From CALDTK01 sp963837005 (lineage in GTDB: Bacteria; Bacteroidota; Bacteroidia; Chitinophagales; Saprospiraceae): 64,000 bases of DNA. Location of the stretch: NCBI GenBank assembly GCA_963837005.1, contig CAWIMC010000022.1, forward strand, positions 1 to 64,000. Direction: 5' to 3'. A program made the translations under genes and the position numbers. This document shows, piece after piece, positions 48,768-57,330 of this stretch (within the stretch, counting starts at the first letter, position 1; every line of letters begins with the position of its first letter). The notes under the pieces are model-generated. The model was not told the origin of the DNA. It saw nothing but the letters and a program-made list of their open reading frames with translations, and did not search any database.

Positions 48768-50045
48768 CTGAGACACCCAACCACCGCTCTGTCTTTTGGC
48801 CTCACCACGTGCCTCCTCTGCGCAGCCTGTAGCAACCGAGACGCCGTGGATGGTCACCAGGACCTTCGCGACCTAAATCCTGCCATAGCCCCTACGTTCG
48901 CCTCCCACCACGTCGTCGACAACGCCGACCACTGGTGGGCGCTCACGCACGGCGATTTGAACGGCGACGGCCTCGAGGACATTGTCTTCATCAACGCCAA
49001 TCACAATGCCAGCGGCTACCTCGGCTACCGTGTCGCCGACACAACCGATGCGCTCTGGCGCGAAGTCGTCATCGCGCAGGAGCCGCCAGGCGGTGGAGGT
49101 TTTGCCGCCGGCGACTTAGAAACCGGTGACATCGACGGCGACGGGGACATCGACGTGCTCGCCGCTCGACACCCCGGCGAGTGGATCGACGCCGCCGCAC
49201 CTGCGGAGCTGTTCTGGTACGCGAACCCCGGTGCCGGGGGCGGCACGTGGGAGCCTCACCGCATCGGCGACACCAAGGGCGCCGTCAAAGATTATAACCT
49301 CGGTGACTTCAACGACGATGGCCTCCTCGACCTGGCCGTCATGACCTTCAACGAGCACAACGTCCGCATCCATCGCCAGAATCCTGATGGTTCCTTTACT
49401 CAGGTCGCCGACATCACCCTGGCCGGGATTCACGAGGGCATGGACATTGGGGACCTCGACGGCGACGGCGACCTAGACGTGGCCGCGAATGGCTACACCT
49501 TCGCGAATCCCGGCGGCGACCTCGCCGGCGTCTGGGAGACGGCCAGCATCGACGATCGGTGGCACAACCAAACTGTCCACAAGGACGAGTGGAGCCTCAA
49601 CGCCACTAAAACCTTCATTGCCGATATAGACGGCAACGGCACCAACGAGGTCTTCATCTCGCACTCCGAAAACGGCGGCTTCCCGGTCGTCTATTACACT
49701 CGACAGTCCGACGGGTCGTGGGTAGGTACTACGGTGCTCGACAATCTTGCGTCCGCGCACACGCTTATTGTGTACGACATGGACGGCGACGGTGACAAGG
49801 ATATCGTGACCGGTACCAACAGGGGTCGCGCCGTTAATCTCGATGCCGCACCTATCACGTTTCCGCTGCTGGTGCTCCTTAATCAGGGCGACAACCGCAC
49901 CTTCGTTCCCGACACCTTGCTCACCGACGGCATCTACAACGGTCGCGTGGTGGATTACGACGGCGACGGCGATATGGACATCTTCCGCTACCCCGAACAC
50001 GAAGCCACCGACCTCTACGTGCTCATCAATCAGACCAAGCGATGA
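48768..50045 (+). CDS. FG-GAP/VCBS repeat lipoprotein 1
   Basis: Exported beta-propeller-type protein. In frame upstream of the GTG at 48846 lies TALSFGLTTCLLCAACSNRD, a lipoprotein signal. The start therefore probably lies near 48768 (a CTG after a run of seven Cs that may hide an indel). Calcium-binding FG-GAP loops recur: DLNGDGLEDI, DIDGDGDIDV, DFNDDGLLDL, DLDGDGDLDV, DMDGDGDKDI and DYDGDGDMDI. The next gene starts on its stop (ATGA). Confidence 0.82.
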   Translation: MRHPTTALSFGLTTCLLCAACSNRDAVDGHQDLRDLNPAIAPTFASHHVVDNADHWWALTHGDLNGDGLEDIVFINANHNASGYLGYRVADTTDALWREVVIAQEPPGGGGFAAGDLETGDIDGDGDIDVLAARHPGEWIDAAAPAELFWYANPGAGGGTWEPHRIGDTKGAVKDYNLGDFNDDGLLDLAVMTFNEHNVRIHRQNPDGSFTQVADITLAGIHEGMDIGDLDGDGDLDVAANGYTFANPGGDLAGVWETASIDDRWHNQTVHKDEWSLNATKTFIADIDGNGTNEVFISHSENGGFPVVYYTRQSDGSWVGTTVLDNLASAHTLIVYDMDGDGDKDIVTGTNRGRAVNLDAAPITFPLLVLLNQGDNRTFVPDTLLTDGIYNGRVVDYDGDGDMDIFRYPEHEATDLYVLINQTKR

Positions 50046-51259
50046 GGCAATTCTTATTTACCGTTTTGGCGGCAGTCTTACTCCTCCTTTTCGCGGCTTG
50101 TGGAGGCTCGGAGGCCAAAACAACGAACGTCTCCGCCGGTGCCTTCGACACGCTCCGCACCGACGCTTGGACCTACATCGAGATTGACTCGACGAAAGCC
50201 AAGTGGGGCAACTTCGACGAACCGGAATGGCTGCGCTACTTCGGCCTCGCCAGTGGCGACGTGGACGGCGACGGCGACCTCGACATCATCACCGGGCGCA
50301 ACGTTTACCTCAATCCCGGCGCGGATCTCGCTGGCCCCTGGGCGAAGGAAGACCTCGGGCGGAACGTGGACGCCAACCTCTTCGTCGGCGAGGTCGGCGG
50401 TGTAGAGCGCGGCATCCTCGCCGAGGCCCTCCCAGACGTCGTGCTGTTCGAACGCGGAGCCGACGGTGTATACAGCAGAAAAGTCGTGGCGCAGGTTCCT
50501 GCTACGGGTCACCACAACGGGCAGGGCTACCGCTACACTGATCTCGACGGCGATGGCGCCGCGGAGGTGGTCTACGCTTCCCTCGGAGGTGTCTTTACCG
50601 TGGTGCCACGTGGAACATCCAACTGGGCCGTTCACCTCTTGGCCGTAGACGCGAGCGACGAAGGCTTCGCGGTCGCAGACGTGGACGGCGACGGCGACAT
50701 GGACATCGTCGCGGGCTTCCGTGTGCCCGGGGGCGACCCGGAGGTCCCGACTTACGTCAGTTGGTTCGAGAACGAGGGCTCGCTCGCGAACCCGTGGCCG
50801 CGCCACCACGTCGGGCGTACGACCTACGCCACCGACCGCATCGAAGCCGGCGACCTTGATGGCGACGGCCGCACCGATGTCGCGATCGCCGAGGAGCGCT
50901 ACCCGGGGCTGGAGCCCGACGCGACGCTGTGGATTTACTTTCAGCGCGACACCGGTTTCGTGCGCGAGAAGCTCGTCACGCAGTCCAGCATGAACAACCT
51001 CGACTTCGCGGATGTCGACGGCGATGGCGACCTCGACATCGTGACCGCCGAGCACAAGGGCGAGCGCCTAGCCCTACAGCTGTGGCGCAACGACGGCAAG
51101 GGTGGTTTAAGCGAAAGCACCATCGATACCGGCAAGGAGAATCACCTCGGCGCCCGGACTGTCGACATCGACGGCGATGGTGACCTAGACATTATCGGTA
51201 TCGGGTGGGATCAGCACCAGTTCGTACACCTATGGCGCAACGACGCGATCCGGCCATGA
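50042..51259 (+). CDS. FG-GAP/VCBS repeat lipoprotein 2
   Basis: Intact 405 codons. Lipoprotein signal FTVLAAVLLLLFAACG. Five or more FG-GAP loops (DVDGDGDLDI, DLDGDGAAEV, DVDGDGDMDI, DLDGDGRTDV, DIDGDGDLDI) predict a propeller facing the periplasm or outside. The start overlaps the previous stop by four bases and its stop overlaps the next start likewise, so this is the middle gene of a tightly coupled trio. Confidence 0.9.
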   Translation: MRQFLFTVLAAVLLLLFAACGGSEAKTTNVSAGAFDTLRTDAWTYIEIDSTKAKWGNFDEPEWLRYFGLASGDVDGDGDLDIITGRNVYLNPGADLAGPWAKEDLGRNVDANLFVGEVGGVERGILAEALPDVVLFERGADGVYSRKVVAQVPATGHHNGQGYRYTDLDGDGAAEVVYASLGGVFTVVPRGTSNWAVHLLAVDASDEGFAVADVDGDGDMDIVAGFRVPGGDPEVPTYVSWFENEGSLANPWPRHHVGRTTYATDRIEAGDLDGDGRTDVAIAEERYPGLEPDATLWIYFQRDTGFVREKLVTQSSMNNLDFADVDGDGDLDIVTAEHKGERLALQLWRNDGKGGLSESTIDTGKENHLGARTVDIDGDGDLDIIGIGWDQHQFVHLWRNDAIRP

Positions 51260-52230
51260 TGTCGGTGGTTTTGGCGAAAGCCCGAAGCTGGGTAGGCGCA
51301 GCAAACCCAGCCGTAGGTAGCGCCTATCTCTGCGTTGCCTTGGGGCTGTCTGTATACGCCTATCGGCAAAACGCTGATCCCCCTGAGTACGTCGCGTCTG
51401 CGGAACCCATGACGGAGAGTCTGGACACCGTCGAATACCTCGGCCGAACCCACTACCGCATCGGCAGACGCTATGCGAAGTTCCTCCTAGACTCTGCTTC
51501 AGGGGGTCTGTCTAGCATGATCGACGAGGACGGTCACGACTGGATCGCCTTTCGGCAAAACCCTTGGAATCAGTATCCGCCGAGTGCCGCGAGCGCCTAC
51601 CGGGGCGTCCCCAACCTCGTTTTCCGCGGTGAGTTCGACGGTGCCGGACACCCCGGACACGACAAGGTTACCTCGCGGGTGATCTCGCCGACGAGCATCG
51701 AATGCCACACGCCCGGCGGTCCCTGGGCTTGGTCCTGGACCTTCGCCGACGATCACGCCGCGCTCGATGTCACGGGCGTGAGCGACACCTCGGCGTACTG
51801 GTTCCTGTACGAAGGTCCGGCGGGCGGGACGTATCAACCGCGGCAGACCTACATGGCGAGTGACCAGAGCGCGCCGGCCTACCCGCAGCTTGATCACTTT
51901 AAGGGGCAGGAGGAGGTCGCGCAACGGCAGTGGTACTACTTTGGCGTAGACGGGGTGCCGCGGGTGCTCTACATAATACAGGCGACGGCCGACACGCTCG
52001 TGGATCACTTCAGCCTCCTCGGCAACGATAGCATCGGCATCTACTCTCCCGACGGGATGGTAGTGGCGGGCTTTGGGAGGGCGCCGATGGCTACGCCGAA
52101 GCTGCGTAAGCCGCAGCGCTTCGTGATTGGCTTCCTGCGTTCTGGGCAAAAGACTGGTGAATCGAGCTACGAGATGCACAGCCGCGAGATCGCTACTTTG
52201 CTGAAGCGCTATGAAGCATCGGGGGATTGA
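51256..52230 (+). CDS. Exported protein of unknown function, third gene of the VCBS trio
   Basis: Intact 324 codons from ATG 51256 (or 51259). One hydrophobic N-terminal segment (VGSAYLCVALGLSVYAY) may be a signal or anchor. The rest is aromatic and beta-rich: HYRIGRRYAKFLLDSASGGL, WSWTFADDHAALDVTGVSD, YWFLYEGPAGGTYQPRQTYM. It looks like a concanavalin-like or carbohydrate-active beta-sandwich, but no family can be named. Gene coupling suggests it acts with the two VCBS lipoproteins. Confidence 0.75.
   Translation: MMSVVLAKARSWVGAANPAVGSAYLCVALGLSVYAYRQNADPPEYVASAEPMTESLDTVEYLGRTHYRIGRRYAKFLLDSASGGLSSMIDEDGHDWIAFRQNPWNQYPPSAASAYRGVPNLVFRGEFDGAGHPGHDKVTSRVISPTSIECHTPGGPWAWSWTFADDHAALDVTGVSDTSAYWFLYEGPAGGTYQPRQTYMASDQSAPAYPQLDHFKGQEEVAQRQWYYFGVDGVPRVLYIIQATADTLVDHFSLLGNDSIGIYSPDGMVVAGFGRAPMATPKLRKPQRFVIGFLRSGQKTGESSYEMHSREIATLLKRYEASGD
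51267..51282 (+). repeat. Dispersed motif, full consensus, at the gene start of the VCBS trio member
   Basis: Codons 4-9 of the gene, read VVLAKA. Confidence 0.9.
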
Positions 52231-52326
52231 ACGGTAGCGAACACTGTAGAATCTAGTCGCGCAGACGTCGCGGCGGAAATGAAACGCGTATAGGAGTGCT
52301 CCGCACGATCTCACGCGTTGGGCGGA

Positions 52327-52797
52327 TCAAAACTTGAACACCAGCGTCTCCCGCACTTCGACCGCCGGGCCAACCAGCACCATGACCTCTCCTGTTTCCG
52401 GATCGACGCGCTCCACCGTTTCGCCAGCGATCCGCTTTAGGAGAGTCTCGTGAGAGCGGCGGGCATCCGCGAGGCGGAGGTTCTGCGAGTTGAGTTCGGA
52501 CCAGTAGTTATCGCCCGAGAAGTCGAAGCGTCGGCTTTGCTGGAGGACAACCTTATTGGCGCCTACCTCGACGCTGCCCTTCGGCTCTCCGCGGAGCTTC
52601 TCTTCTACGGCCTCACGCAGGGCATCGATCACCGCCGACGAGTAGATGTCGTAGCGGCGGAGTGCGGCGTAGGAGGTCAGCACGTCCGCAGACTCATCGG
52701 CGAGCAGCGCGGCGGCGTCGACCTGGGCCAACTCGGCCAGTTCGGTCTTCGATAATTGAGGATCGAGGGCACCAGGTAGTTTGAGGTGGGCAAGCAT
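52327..52797 (-). CDS. Conserved hypothetical protein (156 aa)
   Basis: Intact frame starting MLAHLKLPGALDPQLSKTEL. A helical middle (SRRFDFSGDNYWSELNSQNL, RRSHETLLKRI) is followed by DPETGEVMVLVGPAVEVRET. I recall similar small Bacteroidota proteins with a DPETGEV-type tail, sometimes near phage-like genes; no function is known. No signal or membrane segment. Confidence 0.65.
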   Translation of the reverse strand: MLAHLKLPGALDPQLSKTELAELAQVDAAALLADESADVLTSYAALRRYDIYSSAVIDALREAVEEKLRGEPKGSVEVGANKVVLQQSRRFDFSGDNYWSELNSQNLRLADARRSHETLLKRIAGETVERVDPETGEVMVLVGPAVEVRETLVFKF

Positions 52798-52915
52798 GGG
52801 CGGGTGGTTATAGCGGTAATGCGGAAGATATCCAGAGTGGCTGCTTCGGGTGGCCCTTGTACAGCTTACATACGAAGTATGGTCAGTCCACGCGTGCAGG
52901 TGCGATTAGGGCGCG

Positions 52916-53001
52916 TTTGGCTCGCTCCGCGAGTGCGCCTCTCAACCAAGTATCGGTGCATCCGCGATCCAACCGTGGCGCCTCTCGCGGAGCGAGCCAA
53001 A
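52916..53001. repeat. 18-bp inverted repeat, 50 bp apart
   Basis: TTTGGCTCGCTCCGCGAG (52916-52933) and its exact complement (52984-53001). Outer bases partly pair too (GGGCGCG / TGGCGCC). It lies in the gap upstream of the 156-residue gene, next to a terminator hairpin. Confidence 0.75.
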
Positions 53002-53020
53002 TGGCGCCCAAAACAGAAGA

Positions 53021-53052
53021 GCCCCGGACAACTGGCGTCGTCCGGGGCTTTT
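53021..53052. terminator. Rho-independent terminator hairpin
   Basis: GCCCCGGAC (53021-53029) / GTCCGGGGC (53040-53048) followed by TTTT on the plus strand; the minus strand also has a T-rich flank (TCTTCTGTTTT). Placed 43 bases past the stop of the large minus-strand gene, which it most likely ends. Confidence 0.7.
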
Positions 53053-53094
53053 CAATCTATCCGAGGGTAAAACTCCCCTAGCCTGGGTCTATCC

Positions 53095-56000
53095 TTAGTT
53101 CAACACCTGGAAGGTGCGGGACTCTACGCCCGATTCCGTGATACGCTGGACGAAGTAGCTACCTGGCAGTAGGTCGTAGGCATCTACTTCGATCTGGTCG
53201 GAGTTGCTGCGGATCTCGCGGAGGAGACGGCCGGTAGCGTCCACGAGGCGGAACACCTGCGTGTCGTCGCCAGACGTAGTCGAGAACGAGTAGTCACCAC
53301 CGACTTTGATGGTCACGCTGCCGCGGGTTTGCGTCGGGTAGACGCTGAACGAACCTGAAGCATCGGCAACTGGGGTCTGTGGAGCATTGAATCCCGGCAT
53401 CGGGCAAGCTGTCTGTAGCTCGTAAGCCCCGATGTCCCGCATACCGAACACCTTGCGACCGCGCTGGTCGACGGCCTCTAGGCCGGGGTCACCCATCCCA
53501 ACCGCGTCACTCTCGCAAGTGAGGGCGTGGGTCTGCGTCGGGCCGCCGTTGTTGGCCAGTGGCAGGAGGCCAGGCATCACCGGAGTCGCGGCCGAACCTT
53601 CCTTGTCGGTGCTACCGGCCGGGAACACATTGGCGTCATCGGTAGCGATGAGGTTGTAGCCGGCACTCACGTAGCTGCCGGCAGCCACGTCGAGGTTGGC
53701 GCCTTGCGTCGGTGCGGTGTTGAGCGCGACGATGGTACTGCGGAGCGTTGCCGTGGTGGCACCCATAGCCTGCCCGATGCCACCGCCGCGGTTGGCGGCC
53801 GTGTTGAGGGCAATCGTGGTCCCGATTACTTCCAGCGTACCTGCGTTGGCAATACCGCCAGCGTTGAAGGCCGATTGGTTGGAGGAGATGGTACTGTAGG
53901 TGATGCGCATCGTGCCTGGGTTGGCGTTGTGGACGCCGCCCCGATGGCCTGTGCACCGGTGATCTGGTTGAAGGCAATCAGCGAACGCGAGATCCGCAGG
54001 TCGCCCCCTTCGTTGTAGACGCCGCCGCCGCCGCTCATACCACGAGCGGTGTTGTCGAGGACGTTGGTCTGCGTGATGGCCATGGCACCCGAGCCATTCC
54101 AAACACCGCCACCTTCATTGGCGGCCGTGTTGCGGAGCACCTGGCAGGTGGTAAGGTTGAAGCTACCGTTGCCGGTCACGTGCACGGCGCCACCGTTCCC
54201 GGGCTTGGAGCCGGTGGAGTTGTCCTGGAGCGTGGAGCGATTGACGGCGACCAGGGTCCCGATACGGGAGTTGTCCTCGATGGCACCACCGGCGCGGGAG
54301 GCGGAGTTACGCTCGAGCATCGACATATTGACCGTCCCGGAGCTACCGACGTTGTAGAAGATGCCCGCCACCGGAGCCGCTCGTGCCTGTAGCCATGTTG
54401 TCGGCGAGGTAGCAGTCGTCGACGAGGAGGTTACCGCCTTCGTTGAAGATGCCACCGCCACCGTTGTCGGCGGCGTCACCGGCGGCGACGTTACTGACGA
54501 AGCGCGATTTCTTCACCGTGCCCTCGCCGGTGCCGTGCCAGAATCCACCACCCTCGGAGGCGGCGAAGTTGTCGCGGAACGTAGTCTCCGTCAGGGTTAC
54601 CGTAGCCGAGCCCGTGATGTGGATGCCGCCGCCGTTGCCCGGCGCGCTGCCGGTCCGGTTGGAGGTAAACATTGCGTCCTGACCGTGAGACTCTCGTTGG
54701 AACGGTCTTCGATCGCGCCACCGGCGCGGCTCGCCGTGTTGCCCATGAACGTCGATCCCGTAACTTCGGCGACGCCCTGGTTGAGGATTGCCGCCACCCG
54801 AACCACAGGTGCCGGTCGCGAGGTTGCGCTCGAAGGTCGAACTCCGGACGCGGAGCGTACCGCCGTCGTTGAAGATCGCACCACCGCCGTTCTCGGCGCG
54901 TTGCCTTCGCCGACGTTGTCGGTGAAGGCGATTCCGCGACGGTCATGACGACCGGCGCCGTTCCAGAGGGCACCGCCCTCGCTGCCGGCCGTATTGGTCG
55001 TGAACCTCCCCTTCGACACCAGGACATCCGCCTGCGCCGGTTACGTGAAGGGCGCCACCGTTGCCGGGGGCATTATTGACGACGTTACCGTCGAAGCGCA
55101 TGCTGTAGAGCTCTACGCGGCCGGCGCCGGAGAAGTCCTCGATGCCACCGCCGGCACGATTGGCGATGTTGGCGTTGACGAAGCTGTTGTACATCCGGAT
55201 CGAGCCCCCGGGCCGTTGAGGATGCCCCGCCGGAGCCACTCGCGCCGGTTGCGCTGTTGCCGTTGATCGCGGAGCCGTTGGTGACGACCACGATCCCGCC
55301 CTGTTGTAGACCCCGCCGCCGCCGTCGGTTGCGTTAGCACCGGCGGCGGTGTTGTCGGTGACGCTCGTGTCGTCGATATCCATGCGGCCAGAGCCGTTCC
55401 ACAGACCGCCGCCTTGCTTGGCGGCAAAGTTGGCCGTGACGTTGGACTGCGTGATCCGCGAGTCGCTGGCACCGGTAATGTGGACGGCGCCACCGCTGCC
55501 TGGGACTCGTGGTGGCGCGGTTGCTGACCATGGTGACCTGGTAGAGGTTCAGGATCTGGCCGGCGCCCGAGGCGTCTTCGATTCCGCCGCCGGCCCGTGC
55601 GGCCACGTTTGAGTTAATCCGCGAGAAGGAGACGGATGAGTGGCCGTCAGTGCCGTTGAAGATACCGCCCGCCCGATCCAGCCGGAGCGCCGTTGGCGGT
55701 GTTGCCGATGATTTGCGTGCCGTTGGTGACGATGACGGTACCGCCTTGTTGAAGATGCCGCCGCCGCCCTGGCCGAGGACTCCGCCGAGGGCGACGTTGT
55801 TGCGGATGGTTGCCGCGAGCACTTTCATCGTGCCCGAGCCATTCCAGAGCGCGCCGCCCTCGCGCGTCGCGACGTTTTCCTCGAAGAGGCCACCGTGAAA
55901 CTCTACGTCACCGGCGCCCGTGGCGTGGTAGCCGCCGCCGTTGCCGGGGGCCGGGCCGGTGCGATTGAACCGCATCGTCGCATTGGCGATCCGCATGAGG

Positions 56001-57078
56001 GTACCCGCGCCGCCGTTGTTCTCGATGGCGCCGCCGGCGCGACTCGCGCTGTTGTTCGTGAACGTCGCCCCGTAGGATGTCGATGTTGCCGCCCTATTGT
56101 TGAGGATGGCGCCGCCGGAGCCACTCGCCCCGAGGGCGGTGTTGAGGTCGAATGTGGTATTGCCGGTGATGACGACGCGGCCGCTGAGGTTGAAGAGTGC
56201 GCCGCCGCCTTGATTGGCGGCGTCACCGGCGGCGGAGTTGCTCGAGAACGCTACTGCGCCGATGGTCATTTTCCCGGAGCCGTTCCAGAAGGCGCCCCCC
56301 TCCCTGCTCGCGAAGTTGTTGGTCGCCCGACCGCCGAAGATGGAGGCGTCGCCGGGGCCCGTGATGTGGAAGGCGCCACCGTTGCCGGGGTTGGACTCCG
56401 TGCGGTTGAGGTTGAAGGTTACTTCAAAGAACTTGGTCTCCGTCGAGGCGCCCGTGACGTCCTCGATGGCGCCGCCCGCACGGCTCGCCGTGTTCTCCTC
56501 GAAGCTCGACCGCGTCACGCTCAGGGCCGCACCGTTGGCGACGATGATGGCGCCGCCGGAGCCACTCGTACCAGTGGCACGGTTGCGTACGAAGCGACTG
56601 TCCTGTACGCGGACCGTCCCGCCGCTCGCCCAGATCGCGCCACCGCCCTGGGTAGCCATGTCACCCGTGGCGGTGTTGTCGGAGAAAGAACAGCCGAACA
56701 CCTCGACCGTGGCGTCGGTAGCGTTGATCGCGCCACCCGGCAACCGCCGTCGAGCCGTTGACGGAGAGATTGGTGAACTTCACCGTGGCGCCGCTACCTA
56801 CGACGAAGGCCCCGGCATTGCCCCGTGATCGTCGTTTGCATCATGCCGTTACCCGTAATCGACACGTCACGAGAGATCGTAATCGGCGAGGCGAGCGCAA
56901 CGGTCGAGCCGTCGAGGGTAGTGGCGAAGCGGACACTCGTCGCGTTAAGCGTCGTAATGGCCTCGCGGAGGGTTCCCGGGCCGGCATCGGCCGCCGAGGT
57001 GACGGTACGGAGCTGGGCAAGCGCCGAGGCGAAAGCGGAGCACGTCAGCAAGAGAGTGAGTAGGACTGTTCTTTGCAT
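53095..57078 (-). CDS. Giant secreted beta-helix protein with T9SS sorting domain (frameshifted)
   Basis: About 1,328 codons. Signal peptide VLLTLLLTCSAFASALAQ, then the VTSAADAGPGTLREAI start typical of choice-of-anchor/Pbl repeat proteins. The body is a long series of degenerate repeats, each with N-[ST]-A-xx-xGGA and ASRAGGAIED, GASGSGGAI, PGNGGAFHITG elements, the pattern of a parallel beta-helix. Near the end is RKVFGMRDIGAYELQTACPM. The C-terminal ~75 residues (FSVYPTQTRGSVTIKV ... SYFVQRITESGVESRTFQV) are a type A T9SS sorting domain. At least ten frame changes make internal repeat counts unreliable. Confidence 0.85.
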
Positions 57079-57311
57079 TACGTGGATAGGTTTTAGGTTG
57101 AATCACTCGACTTTGAGTTTCGTCACGAATGATTGTTTTTCTGAAGGGCCAGTTCACCGTACAAATCTCAATTGTCGTCCAGGGACATAAATCCCGCACA
57201 ATTACCTCAATTGGGCTACCAGCCGTATTTGACCGTGTAGATTGCTGCTACGGTGCCGACCTCGCGATCCCTGATGCCGCAACACCTTTTCCACACCCCT
57301 CGTTACCTGTG

Positions 57312-57319
57312 TACCTTCC
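57312..57319 (+). promoter_or_regulatory. -7-like box before the DUF4175 gene
   Basis: TACCTTCC, eleven bases before the ATG at 57331. Confidence 0.35.
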
Positions 57320-57330
57320 AGCCGCCCACG

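Noticed and set aside
50602..50617. Second parS-like sequence GGTGCCACGTGGAACA
   Set aside because: Two mismatches to the defined bases and it lies inside a VCBS coding region; likely chance.
53095..57078. Calling this locus a pseudogene or several small genes
   Set aside because: Signal peptide, continuous beta-helix repeats and a T9SS tail line up over the whole span; frame breaks match the indel pattern seen elsewhere.
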